Source of the DNA: Oscillospiraceae bacterium
GTDB taxonomy: Bacteria > Bacillota > Clostridia > Oscillospirales > Ruminococcaceae
DNA: 64,000 nucleotides
Direction of reading: 5' to 3'
NCBI GenBank assembly: GCA_017518255.1
Contig: JAFWVK010000109.1
Location: forward strand, 1-64,000
Shown here: positions 1-7,836 of the stretch, one piece after another
Layout of the letters: each line of letters begins with the position of its first letter
How positions within the stretch are numbered: the first letter of the stretch is position 1
Notes under the pieces: generated by a model
Told to the model about the DNA's origin: nothing
What the model saw: the letters and a program-made list of their open reading frames with translations, nothing else
Databases searched by the model: none
Position numbers and translations under genes: made by a program

Positions 1-210
1 GAGGAAGAATCCGAAGAAGAGGAAGAATCCGAAGAAGAGGAAGAGTCCGAAGAAGAGGAAGAATCCGTAGAAGAGGAAGAATCCGAAGCAGAAGAGGAAG
101 AGTCCGAAGAAGAAGAGGAAGAGTCCGAAGAAGAGGAAGAGTCCGAAGAAGAGGAAGAATCCGAAGAAGAGGAAGAATCCGAAGAAGAGGAAGAATCCGA
201 AGAAGAGGAT
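1..210 (+). repeat. Tandem 18-bp coding repeat (Glu/Ser-rich)
   Basis: Imperfect tandem copies of GAAGAAGAGGAAGAATCC run from the left edge to about base 207, in frame with the LRR gene. Units vary by synonymous A/G changes in the third position and by one Val codon, and at least one unit is lengthened by an extra Glu codon. The number of copies is unknown because the array is cut by the window edge. Such arrays readily change length by slippage. Confidence 0.85.
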
Positions 211-1680
211 ACAGATGCATTTATCAATGCGCCGGAGCTTCAGGCACTTGCGGATTCACTGTTTGCAAATGATACGGTTTCTGCGGAACCGGAGCAGCCT
301 GCTGAGCCGGAAAAAACCGAACCGGATTTCGGTGCGTTTGATTCCGTTGCATTTACGACAAAGGCAGCAGAAGAGACCGTTCCTGAGATTCCTTCCGATC
401 TTCCTGCGGAACCGGCTGAATCTGACGAATCCGGTTTGTCCGTACTGGCAGAGCTTGAGGATTTTGCATCTGAACCCGTACCGGAAATACCGGCTGAACC
501 CGTTGCTCCTTCTGTGCCGGATCTGCCGGTATTGAGCGGATTTGACGATTATATCCCGAAGCAGAAACAGACCGAAGAACCGACCGTGCCGGTTCCGGCA
601 GCGGACCTCCCTGTTCTCAGTGCCTTTGAGGATATTGCCGAACCCGCGCCTGAGGAAGAAACGGCAGAACCGGATGAAACGGAAGTCCTGACAGAGATTG
701 AGGATACACCGGAGCTTTCAGATACTATAGATTCTGAGGAAATTGCTGCTGAGGAAACTGAGGAAACTGAGGAAACCGAGGAAGCAGAAGTTGTTCCGGA
801 AGAACCGGAGATTCTGGAGATTCCGGATCTTGCGCCGATGGAATGCGTTCAGATTCCCGGAATGCACACCGCTGAGCCTCAGCTGACAGAAGATATGCCG
901 GAAATTCCGGATCTTGATTCGATGATTGCTGAGCCGGCAGAGATTGTCAAGCCGGTCGCTGAGATTGAGATTCCGGATGACGGAAAATTCACCGTTAAGG
1001 AATGCAGAAAGCATTATCACGGTGAGCCTTCCTTTACGGTGCCGTTCGGATACCGCGAGATTCGTGCAGGTGCGTTTGCTGCATTGGATGAACTGGAAAC
1101 GCTTGTCATCTCCGATACAATTACGAAGATCGGCAACGGCGCGTTTTCTGACTGTGAGCATCTGAAATCGGTTTATATTCCGAATTCTGTTACGGAGCTC
1201 GGTGAGGATGCCTTTGACGGATGCGATTCGCTGGAGGAGATTTCAATTCCCCGCAGATTTGAAGAACAGTCCGAAGACATGTTCCCGGATCATGTGAAGA
1301 TTACATGGCTTGAGGATTCGGATGCACAGGCGGCTGTCAGCGGAGACGGAAAGTATACATACAAAATCCGTGAGAAAGAATACGACGGCTCCGGAATCCT
1401 GAAAATTCCGGAGGGTTACCGTGAAATCCGTGCCGGTGCATGTGCCGGAATGGAGGACCTGAAAGAGCTTGTGCTGCCTGAATCGCTCACAAAGATTTGT
1501 TCCGGCGCGTTTGCGGACTGTACCGGACTTGAGACCATCGCGATTCCGGCCGGCGTCAAGGTGCTTGATCCGGAGGCATTTGACGGCTGTACCGGACTGA
1601 AGCTGGTTGCGCTTCCGCCGCATCTTGAGGAAGCCGGCAGAGCAGCTTTCCCGAATGCCGATCTGTTTTTCCTGGATTGA
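1..1680 (+). CDS. Acidic-repeat, leucine-rich-repeat (BspA/LRR_5-like) protein, 5' partial
   Basis: The frame is open from base 1, so the N-terminus lies outside the window. The first ~70 codons are an almost pure Glu/Ser tract made of an 18-base unit (E-E-E-E-E-S), followed by ~230 residues rich in Pro, Glu and Ala that look disordered. The last ~240 residues hold two copies of a module that starts with a short GK(F/Y)T segment and runs into 'YREIRAGA', then LRR_5/BspA-type repeats (GAFSDC-x-L-x-x-(V/I)-x-IP). BspA-like repeats usually mediate protein or surface binding. A strong hairpin terminator follows the stop. Location is unclear because any signal peptide is missing. The LRR assignment is fairly sure; the function is not known. 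Confidence 0.75.
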   Translation, partial: EEESEEEEESEEEEESEEEEESVEEEESEAEEEESEEEEEESEEEEESEEEEESEEEEESEEEEESEEEDTDAFINAPELQALADSLFANDTVSAEPEQPAEPEKTEPDFGAFDSVAFTTKAAEETVPEIPSDLPAEPAESDESGLSVLAELEDFASEPVPEIPAEPVAPSVPDLPVLSGFDDYIPKQKQTEEPTVPVPAADLPVLSAFEDIAEPAPEEETAEPDETEVLTEIEDTPELSDTIDSEEIAAEETEETEETEEAEVVPEEPEILEIPDLAPMECVQIPGMHTAEPQLTEDMPEIPDLDSMIAEPAEIVKPVAEIEIPDDGKFTVKECRKHYHGEPSFTVPFGYREIRAGAFAALDELETLVISDTITKIGNGAFSDCEHLKSVYIPNSVTELGEDAFDGCDSLEEISIPRRFEEQSEDMFPDHVKITWLEDSDAQAAVSGDGKYTYKIREKEYDGSGILKIPEGYREIRAGACAGMEDLKELVLPESLTKICSGAFADCTGLETIAIPAGVKVLDPEAFDGCTGLKLVALPPHLEEAGRAAFPNADLFFLD

Positions 1681-1694
1681 TCTAACATGAATGC

Positions 1695-1730
1695 TCCCCC
1701 TCTGTTTTATTGAACAGAGGGGGACATTTT
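1695..1730 (+). terminator. Intrinsic terminator after the LRR gene
   Basis: A 12-bp perfect stem (1695-1706 with 1713-1724, GC-rich CCCCC/GGGGG base) with a 6-nt loop is followed by CATTTT. It lies 14 bases after the stop codon. Confidence 0.85.
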
Positions 1731-1770
1731 GGCTTAATACCGTTCTTTTTTGAAAAACCTACAATGCCCC

Positions 1771-1799
1771 TTGTTTTTTTTTTCACTTTGTGTTATAAT
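1771..1799 (+). promoter_or_regulatory. Sigma-A type promoter of the Asp23-like/fakA operon
   Basis: A -35 TTGTTT (1771-1776), a 17-bp spacer and an extended -10 TGTTATAAT (1791-1799) lie 35 bases upstream of the chosen start. Confidence 0.7.
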
Positions 1800-1833
1800 A
1801 GAAGTTACCAAACGGAAAGGAGTGTTTCCTGAT

Positions 1834-2181
1834 ATGATGATGATCGAAAACCATCTCGGCAGTATCCGGGTGACAAAAGATTATCTGTATAAGCTGATTG
1901 CCCGTACAGTCAGCAGTTGCTTCGGTGTTGCCGATCTCAATGATGTTTCACTGATGCAGACCGTACAGTCCAAAATCTTTCCTGATGATCACTACCGGGG
2001 AATTCTGTTGAAAGCAAAGCACAATAAACTTGCGGTTGATCTGCATATTATTACCGGAATCGGTGCGAATATGACTGCGATTACAGACAGTATCCGGAAC
2101 AAAGTCCGTTATGCTGTAGAGCAGTCAACGGGAATTGAGCCCACAGCGATCAATGTTTATATAGACGGTATCCGTGCATAA
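1834..2181 (+). CDS. Asp23/Gls24 family envelope stress protein (YloU-like)
   Basis: A 115-residue protein of the Asp23/Gls24 family. The segment with YKLIARTVSSCFGV near the start and 'LHIITGIGAN' in the middle fits the family core. The start is the first of three adjacent ATG codons, placed 11 bases after AAAGGAG; the longer upstream frame has no Shine-Dalgarno site and crosses the promoter. It sits 18 bases before fakA, the usual yloU-yloV order in Bacillota. Family members associate with the membrane or cell envelope, and the short YloU forms are of unknown biochemical role. Co-transcription with fakA from the upstream promoter is inferred. Confidence 0.85.
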   Translation: MMMIENHLGSIRVTKDYLYKLIARTVSSCFGVADLNDVSLMQTVQSKIFPDDHYRGILLKAKHNKLAVDLHIITGIGANMTAITDSIRNKVRYAVEQSTGIEPTAINVYIDGIRA

Positions 2182-2199
2182 GAATTGGAGGATCATGTT

Positions 2200-3861
2200 T
2201 TGATTACCGGAAAGCAATTAAAAGCAGCAATTATTTATGCCGCTGTTCTGATTACAAACAAACGCCGCTCTGTTGATGAGCTGAATGTATATCCTGTTCC
2301 GGACGGCGATACCGGAACCAATATGTCAATGACAATCAGTGCTGCGAAACGGGAACTGGAGCTTCTTCCGGATTCTGTTTCTGTTTCGGAGGTTGCAGAT
2401 GTGACCGCCGCAGCCATGCTGCGCGGTGCGCGCGGAAATTCCGGTGTTATCACATCTTTGCTGTTCCGCGGCTTTTCAAAAGGGCTTGCCGGACTGAAAA
2501 CAGCAGAAAATGCCGATTTTGCGAATGCTCTGGAAATCGGTGTCGCCGGCGCATATAAAGCCGTCATGAAGCCGACAGAAGGTACGATTCTGACTGTTTC
2601 GAGAAAAGCTGCCGAAAAAGCAAAAGCGATTGCAAAGCAGAAGCTCAGTACAGAGGAGTTCTGGCAGAAAATTCTGGATGAAGCAAATGATGTTCTGAAA
2701 AAAACAACGGATATGCTTCCGGCATTGAAAAAAGCCAATGTTGTCGATGCAGGCGGGCAGGGCTTCTGCATTATCATCAGCGGAATGCTCGAATCGTTCC
2801 GGGGTGCTGAACTGCCGGCGGAAGCTTCTGAACAGAAGGCTGCTTCTCCCGATCCGCAGATTGACTTCAATACTGCTGTTGCACAGTATGATGAGGAAAT
2901 CAATTTCACATACTGCACAGAGTTTATCATTGAGAAGAACAGTTCTTCCGTTGACGGAACTGTGCTGCGTGCATATCTGGAAACCATCGGTGACTGTGTG
3001 GTTGTCGTCGAGGATGACGAGATTATTAAAGTGCATGTTCATACAGACACACCCGGCCTTGCTTTGACAAAAGCGCTGGAATTCGGTTATTTCATCAACG
3101 ATCCGAAACCGAAGATTGAAAATATGAAAATCCAGCATGAAAACAAAGTGAAGGAAGCGCGGATCGTCAAACAGCAGGAGGTTCTTCCGGTTGAACCGAC
3201 AAAGGAGTACGGCTTTGTGGCAGTTGCTGCCGGCGGCGGTCTGGAGCGGACATTCCTTGATCTCGGTGCCGATCAGGTTGTAAAGGGCGGGCAGACCATG
3301 AATCCTTCGACGGATGATATCCTGAAAGCGATTCATGCAACGCCGGCAAAAACGGTTTTTGTCCTTCCGAATAACAAAAATATCATTATGGCTGCCGAGC
3401 AGGCAATTCATCTTGCAAACCGGAATGTCTGTGTTTTACAGACACGGACTATTCCGCAGGGAATCTCGGCAATGCTTGCATTTGATGAGTCTGCGGATGT
3501 TCACGAGAATCAGCATCTGATGACGAAAGCATTTGAGCGTGTGTCGTCCGGTGCGGTGACATTTGCTGCAAGAGATTCGGAACTGGACGGTCAGAAGATT
3601 AAAAAGAATGAGGTTCTTGCACTCGAAAACGGGAAGCTTTCGTTTACGGAAAAGGACGTCAACAAGGCTGCATATAAGCTCACAAAGAAAATGGTCAGGA
3701 ATGATACAAGCTTTGTGACCGTGATTTACGGTTCGGATGTGACCGAGGAAAAGGCACAGATGCTGTATGAGCAGCTTTCTGCAAAATACAATAACCGGTT
3801 TGATATTCAACTGCTCGACGGCGGACAGCCTGTTTATTACTATTTGATTTCTGTTGAATAA
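2200..3861 (+). CDS. fakA: Fatty acid kinase, catalytic subunit FakA (DAK2 domain, YloV)
   Basis: A 553-residue protein with an N-terminal DhaL/DAK2 kinase domain: PVPDGDTGTNM at residues 32-42 supplies the Asp residues that bind Mg-ATP, and a GARGNSG loop follows near residue 80. The middle and C-terminal domains match the FakA/YloV family (total usually ~550 residues). With a FakB lipid-binding partner, FakA phosphorylates fatty acids to acyl-phosphate for phospholipid synthesis; no fakB is seen here. The start is TTG at 2200, 8 bases after GGAGG; the frame upstream has no better initiator. It follows the Asp23-like gene closely and ends in a hairpin terminator. Confidence 0.9.
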   Translation: MITGKQLKAAIIYAAVLITNKRRSVDELNVYPVPDGDTGTNMSMTISAAKRELELLPDSVSVSEVADVTAAAMLRGARGNSGVITSLLFRGFSKGLAGLKTAENADFANALEIGVAGAYKAVMKPTEGTILTVSRKAAEKAKAIAKQKLSTEEFWQKILDEANDVLKKTTDMLPALKKANVVDAGGQGFCIIISGMLESFRGAELPAEASEQKAASPDPQIDFNTAVAQYDEEINFTYCTEFIIEKNSSSVDGTVLRAYLETIGDCVVVVEDDEIIKVHVHTDTPGLALTKALEFGYFINDPKPKIENMKIQHENKVKEARIVKQQEVLPVEPTKEYGFVAVAAGGGLERTFLDLGADQVVKGGQTMNPSTDDILKAIHATPAKTVFVLPNNKNIIMAAEQAIHLANRNVCVLQTRTIPQGISAMLAFDESADVHENQHLMTKAFERVSSGAVTFAARDSELDGQKIKKNEVLALENGKLSFTEKDVNKAAYKLTKKMVRNDTSFVTVIYGSDVTEEKAQMLYEQLSAKYNNRFDIQLLDGGQPVYYYLISVE

Positions 3862-3870
3862 CAGCCCCGG

Positions 3871-3896
3871 AAAAGGACGGATTTCCGTCCTTTTCT
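3871..3896 (+). terminator. Intrinsic terminator after fakA
   Basis: A 10-bp perfect stem AAAAGGACGG/CCGTCCTTTT with a 4-nt loop; the right arm supplies the T run. It lies between fakA and queH, so queH may depend on read-through or its own promoter. Confidence 0.7.
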
Positions 3897-3913
3897 GTTA
3901 TATGGAGGGAAAG

Positions 3914-4552
3914 ATGGAGAAACGGCAGTATCACAGAGAAATGGAAAAGGAAATCCAGAGGATTCCGTCGGGAAGCATCCCGAAACTGCTGCTTCACAGT
4001 TGCTGCGGACCGTGCAGCTCGGCGGTGCTGGAGCAGCTTGTACCATATTTTGAAATCATTCTGTTCTATTATAATCCGAATATTGCGCCGGAAGAGGAGT
4101 ATTACCGGCGGCTCGAAACGCAGAAGCAGATTCTTGCAGTGCTCCCGCATCCGCATCCGCTCACGCTGCTTGCGCCGGAATATCATGATTCGGAATTCTG
4201 GGATGCGGTTCGCGGAGCCGAGCATACGCCGGAAATGGGAGAACGGTGCGAACGCTGTATTGCACAGCGTATGACGGAAGCGGTACAGGCTGCAATTATG
4301 AACGGCTGCGATTATGTGACAACGACTCTGACCGTCAGTCCGCATAAAAATGCTTTGTTTATCAATGAATGCGGCGAAAGACTGACTGCCGGAAAACCGG
4401 TTCGGTATCTGCCCTCGGATTTCAAAAAAAAGGGCGGATATGCGCGGTCTGTTGCGCTTTCCGCGGAATATCATTTGTACCGGCAGGATTACTGCGGATG
4501 CCCGATGAGCTTACAGGAAGCGATTGAACGCCGGAATAAAAATAATAGATAA
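3914..4552 (+). CDS. queH: Epoxyqueuosine reductase QueH
   Basis: A 212-residue protein of the QueH (DUF208) family, which reduces epoxyqueuosine to queuosine in tRNA and replaces QueG in many anaerobes. Cysteines fit the iron-sulfur and redox positions: HSCCGPC at 29-34, CERC at 112-115 and a C-terminal YCGCP at 193-197. The start ATG 3914 is 5 bases after GGAGG; an in-frame ATG 12 bases upstream is possible but would have no ribosome site. It is separated from fakA by a hairpin. Other queuosine genes are not in the window, so salvage or a distant locus must supply the precursor. Confidence 0.9.
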   Translation: MEKRQYHREMEKEIQRIPSGSIPKLLLHSCCGPCSSAVLEQLVPYFEIILFYYNPNIAPEEEYYRRLETQKQILAVLPHPHPLTLLAPEYHDSEFWDAVRGAEHTPEMGERCERCIAQRMTEAVQAAIMNGCDYVTTTLTVSPHKNALFINECGERLTAGKPVRYLPSDFKKKGGYARSVALSAEYHLYRQDYCGCPMSLQEAIERRNKNNR

Positions 4553-4630
4553 TTTTATGTGCTGAATGTAGACAGGGTTCTATGTTTTCTCTGAAATTGT
4601 TATTTTTTTCACAAACTTTAACCTTACCCC

Positions 4631-4660
4631 TTGACATACGCCCTGAAAATATAGTATACT
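4631..4660 (+). promoter_or_regulatory. Promoter of the serine operon
   Basis: A consensus -35 TTGACA (4631-4636), an 18-bp spacer and -10 TATACT (4655-4660). The leader of about 95 bases before serC carries a small hairpin, AATACC CGC GGTATT at 4709-4723. I see no T-box or known riboswitch in it. Confidence 0.8.
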
Positions 4661-4763
4661 ATATCTTGAGGATAAAGCTGCTATTTTCCGCTAAATGTTT
4701 TTTCGGAGAATACCCGCGGTATTTATTCTGACGGAATGAATATTTAATATGGAGGTTTTACCA

Positions 4764-5849
4764 ATGAGCAGAGTTTACAATTTCAGCGCAGGTCCGGCTG
4801 TTCTGCCGGAAGAGGTCCTGAAAGAAGCAGCAGACGAAATGATGGATTACCGCGGAACCGGCATGTCCGTCATGGAGATGAGCCACCGTTCCAAGGCATA
4901 CGATCAGATCATCAAGGAAGCTGAGCAGGATCTCCGCGACCTGATGAATATTCCGGATAACTACAAGGTCATCTTCCTTCAGGGCGGCGCATCCCTTGTG
5001 TTCGCAGAGGTTCCGATGAATCTGATGAAGAACGGCAAGGCAGCTTATATCATCACCGGTCAGTGGGCAAAGAAGGCTGCGCAGGAAGCGGAAAAATACG
5101 GCGAGGTTGTCAAGGTTGCTTCCTCCGCTGACAAGACATTCTCCTATATTCCGGATTGCTCCGACCTCGATATTCCGGAGGATGCAGACTATGTCTATAT
5201 CTGCGAGAACAATACCATTTACGGCACAAAGTTCTGGCAGCTTCCGAATACCAAGGGCAAGATTCTTGTCTCTGACGTTTCCTCCTGCTTCCTCTCCGAG
5301 CCGATCGACGTCAGCAAGTACGGCGTGGTTTACGGCGGCGTTCAGAAGAATGTCGGTCCTGCCGGTGTGCAGATCGTCATTGTCCGCGAGGATCTGATTG
5401 CTGACGGTCCTGCATTCAAGCAGTGCCCGACCATGTGCGACTGGAAGATCCAGGCTGATAACGACTCGCTCTACAACACTCCGCCCTGCTACGGCATCTA
5501 CATCTGCGGCAAGGTGTTCAAGTGGATCAAGAAGATGGGCGGCCTTGAGGGCATGAAGGCTCATAATGAGAAGAAGGCGAAGATTCTCTACGATTTCCTT
5601 GATCAGAGCAAGCTGTTCAAGGGCACTGTCGAGAAGAAGGATCGCTCGCTCATGAACGTTCCGTTCGTGACCGGCAATGAGGAGCTTGACAAGAAGTTCG
5701 TTGCAGAGGCAAAGGCAGCAGGCTTCGAGAACCTCAAGGGTCACAGAACCGTCGGCGGTATGCGTGCTTCCATCTACAACGCAATGCCGATCGAGGGCGT
5801 CGAGAAGCTCGTCGAGTTCATGAAGAAGTTTGAGGCTGAGAACGCTTGA
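4764..5849 (+). CDS. serC: 3-phosphoserine aminotransferase SerC
   Basis: A 361-residue PLP-dependent class V aminotransferase that makes 3-phosphoserine from 3-phosphohydroxypyruvate and glutamate. The start has the family signature YNFSAGPAVLP; the PLP-binding Lys is K195 in GGVQKNVGPAG, and the length is normal. ATG 4764 is 8 bases after GGAGG. It is the first gene of an operon with serA, two steps of serine synthesis; a phosphoserine phosphatase gene (serB) is not next to them. Codon choice is markedly more C/G-ending and 'optimised' than in its neighbours, consistent with strong expression. Confidence 0.95.
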   Translation: MSRVYNFSAGPAVLPEEVLKEAADEMMDYRGTGMSVMEMSHRSKAYDQIIKEAEQDLRDLMNIPDNYKVIFLQGGASLVFAEVPMNLMKNGKAAYIITGQWAKKAAQEAEKYGEVVKVASSADKTFSYIPDCSDLDIPEDADYVYICENNTIYGTKFWQLPNTKGKILVSDVSSCFLSEPIDVSKYGVVYGGVQKNVGPAGVQIVIVREDLIADGPAFKQCPTMCDWKIQADNDSLYNTPPCYGIYICGKVFKWIKKMGGLEGMKAHNEKKAKILYDFLDQSKLFKGTVEKKDRSLMNVPFVTGNEELDKKFVAEAKAAGFENLKGHRTVGGMRASIYNAMPIEGVEKLVEFMKKFEAENA

Positions 5850-6322
5850 TTGCGTTTTATGTGACCGTACTGCTTTTCGGTGCGGTATTCCTCGGCATCG
5901 GCATTTATCAGAAGAAAAAGTACTATGACTGCCCGCATTTTCAGGAGGTACGGATCACAGGCTACGCAAAGTATCAGAACAGTGCCTACGGGCTTTCCGG
6001 TGCAGTCATTGATATGACTGCCTCTGCGGCGGGACTGAAGCACCCGGTTGTGGATGTTTTGCTGGATGACGGCTCGGTATGCTCTGTGCGGCTGAATGTC
6101 GCCGTGACCGACCTGATCATCGAAAAGTATCCCGAATTCGATCTGAACGGGCGGGTGAGTGTGCAGTTCTTCGGTTCATCGCCGAAAATCGCTTATCTCA
6201 CGGATCATCCGATGGCGCAGACTGTTGTCAAAACGAGCGCGCCGATGCTGATCGGCATCGCGCTTCTGGCGCTCGGTCTGCTGCTCGTCGGAGCAGATAT
6301 CTACTATACCCTGACACTATAA
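5846..6322 (+). CDS. Small membrane protein between serC and serA
   Basis: A 158-residue protein with one hydrophobic helix at the N-terminus, an extracytoplasmic-looking or cytosolic domain of ~100 residues, and a second helix near the C-terminus. The layout recalls DUF3592-type proteins but I cannot assign it firmly. TTG 5846 overlaps the serC stop by 4 bases, which suggests translational coupling; GTG 5861 is an alternative start. It is enclosed between two serine genes, yet nothing in the sequence ties it to serine; a transport or regulatory role would be a guess. Confidence 0.65.
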   Translation: MIAFYVTVLLFGAVFLGIGIYQKKKYYDCPHFQEVRITGYAKYQNSAYGLSGAVIDMTASAAGLKHPVVDVLLDDGSVCSVRLNVAVTDLIIEKYPEFDLNGRVSVQFFGSSPKIAYLTDHPMAQTVVKTSAPMLIGIALLALGLLLVGADIYYTLTL

Positions 6323-6340
6323 CGGAAAGGATTGATTCCC

Positions 6341-7516
6341 ATGTATCAGATTCAGACTTTGAATAAGATCTCTCCGGTCGGGCTGGCACAGCTCGGCGAG
6401 AATTATCAGATTGCAGATACAGTTGAGAATCCGGATGCAATTCTGGTTCGTTCTGCTGTGATGCACGAAATGGAGTTCGGCGACAACCTGCTCGCTATCG
6501 CAAGAGCAGGCGCAGGCGTCAACAATATCCCGCTTGACCGCGCTGCCGAAAACGGTATTGTCGTATTCAATACACCGGGCGCAAACGCAAACGGCGTCAA
6601 GGAACTGGCTCTTGCCGGTATGCTGCTTGCTTCCCGCGATATCGTCGGCGGTATCAACTGGGTACAGACGGTTAAAGATGATGAGAATGTAGCGAAGCTT
6701 GTTGAGAAAGGCAAGTCCAAGTTTGCCGGAACGGAGATTAAGGGCAAAAAGCTCGGTATCATCGGTCTCGGCGCAATCGGCGGTCCGCTCGGCAATGCCG
6801 CAATTAACCTCGGCATGGAGGTTTACGGCTGCGACCCGTATATTTCCGTTGAAGCAGCATGGAATCTTTCCCGTGCGATTCATCATGTCAATACTCGTGA
6901 GGAAATCTTTAAGAACTGCGATATCATCAGTGTCCACACACCGCTGGTGAAAAATCCGGATCCGAATGTCGCAACAGAAAAGATGATCAATGCCGAAACA
7001 ATCGCGATGATGAAGGACGGCGTTATCATCCTGAACTTCGCACGTGATCTTCTGGTTGATGACGATGCGATGGAGGCAGCTCTGAAATCCGGCAAGGTTC
7101 GCAAGTATGTGACCGATTTCCCGAATGCAAAGACTGCCGGCATGGAAGGCGTCATTGCGATTCCGCATCTCGGCGCTTCGACCGAAGAGGCTGAGGATAA
7201 CTGTGCAGCAATGGCTGCGAAGCAGCTTGCTGATTATCTTGAGAACGGAAATATCAAGAACAGTGTAAACTTCCCGAACGCTGAGATGAATGCGGTCGGA
7301 AAGAAAATCTGCATTCTTCATAAGAATGTTCCGAGCGTAATCGCTTCGCTGACAACTGCAATCAGCAATACCGGTGCCAACATTGAGAATATGGTCAATG
7401 CAAGCCGCAAGGATTATGCATATACGATGATTGATGTGACCGGCGGCGTTTCTGACGATGTGATTGAAAGCCTCAAGAAGATTGATGATGTAATCCGTGT
7501 CCGTGCGATCGGCTGA
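6341..7516 (+). CDS. serA: D-3-phosphoglycerate dehydrogenase SerA
   Basis: A 391-residue NAD-dependent 2-hydroxyacid dehydrogenase, first enzyme of serine synthesis. The nucleotide-binding motif GLGAIG is at 142-147, the catalytic-His region reads IPHLGASTEEAE, and an ACT-like serine-sensing domain fills the last ~70 residues. It lacks the long intervening domain of type I SerA, so it is the short, ACT-bearing form. ATG 6341 is 10 bases after GGAAAGG. It lies 18 bases after the small membrane gene and shares the serC promoter. Confidence 0.93.
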   Translation: MYQIQTLNKISPVGLAQLGENYQIADTVENPDAILVRSAVMHEMEFGDNLLAIARAGAGVNNIPLDRAAENGIVVFNTPGANANGVKELALAGMLLASRDIVGGINWVQTVKDDENVAKLVEKGKSKFAGTEIKGKKLGIIGLGAIGGPLGNAAINLGMEVYGCDPYISVEAAWNLSRAIHHVNTREEIFKNCDIISVHTPLVKNPDPNVATEKMINAETIAMMKDGVIILNFARDLLVDDDAMEAALKSGKVRKYVTDFPNAKTAGMEGVIAIPHLGASTEEAEDNCAAMAAKQLADYLENGNIKNSVNFPNAEMNAVGKKICILHKNVPSVIASLTTAISNTGANIENMVNASRKDYAYTMIDVTGGVSDDVIESLKKIDDVIRVRAIG

Positions 7517-7540
7517 TTACGGTTTATGTGTTATAGAGAA

Positions 7541-7568
7541 TCCCTCTCCTTTCGGGAGAGGGATTTCT
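7541..7568 (+). terminator. Terminator after serA (copy 1 of a duplicated hairpin)
   Basis: A 9-bp stem TCCCTCTCC/GGAGAGGGA followed by TTTCTTAG. The same 29 bases recur at 7807-7835. Confidence 0.75.
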
Positions 7569-7806
7569 TAGCTTATAGATAAAGTGTCTCCGAGGGATTC
7601 AAAATGAGGGCTGCTTCCGCGCTGTGCTGTGTCGGGTTTGCTTCGCAAACATCGAGCCCCCAGACTCCATCGTATAGATAATAGATGTATTATCTTCATT
7701 TTTATATATAATGGGATTCCAAAGGGACTTTGTCCCTTTGGCGGGGGTTGGGGCGGAGCCCCATTTTGGATGCATCGCAGATACTGCTTTTTCGACAGAC
7801 TGAGAA
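7569..7806. repeat. Intergenic block of hairpins, probable interspersed repeat
   Basis: No gene is seen here. The block contains several palindromes: GTTTGC TTC GCAAAC (7636-7650), CCAAAGGGAC/GTCCCTTTGG (7719-7741) and GGGGC GGA GCCCC (7750-7762). Such strings of GC-rich hairpins resemble short dispersed elements of Clostridia. It is bracketed by identical 29-base terminator hairpins, which suggests a duplication or insertion event. Confidence 0.5.
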
Positions 7807-7835
7807 ATCCCTCTCCTTTCGGGAGAGGGATTTCT
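7807..7835 (-). terminator. Terminator of the PAS protein gene (copy 2 of the hairpin)
   Basis: Identical over 29 bases to the hairpin after serA. The stem is symmetric, with ATTTCT on both strands, so it can act for the minus-strand gene ending at 7837. Confidence 0.7.
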
Positions 7836-7836
7836 G

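Noticed and set aside
718..1161. Long minus-strand open frame opposite the LRR gene
   Set aside because: It mirrors the repetitive plus-strand gene, has no ribosome site, and its composition (Arg, Leu, Asn-rich) is that of an antisense shadow.
4661..4763. Riboswitch or T-box in the serC leader
   Set aside because: Only one small hairpin is present; no T-box sequence, specifier loop or terminator-antiterminator pair is visible.
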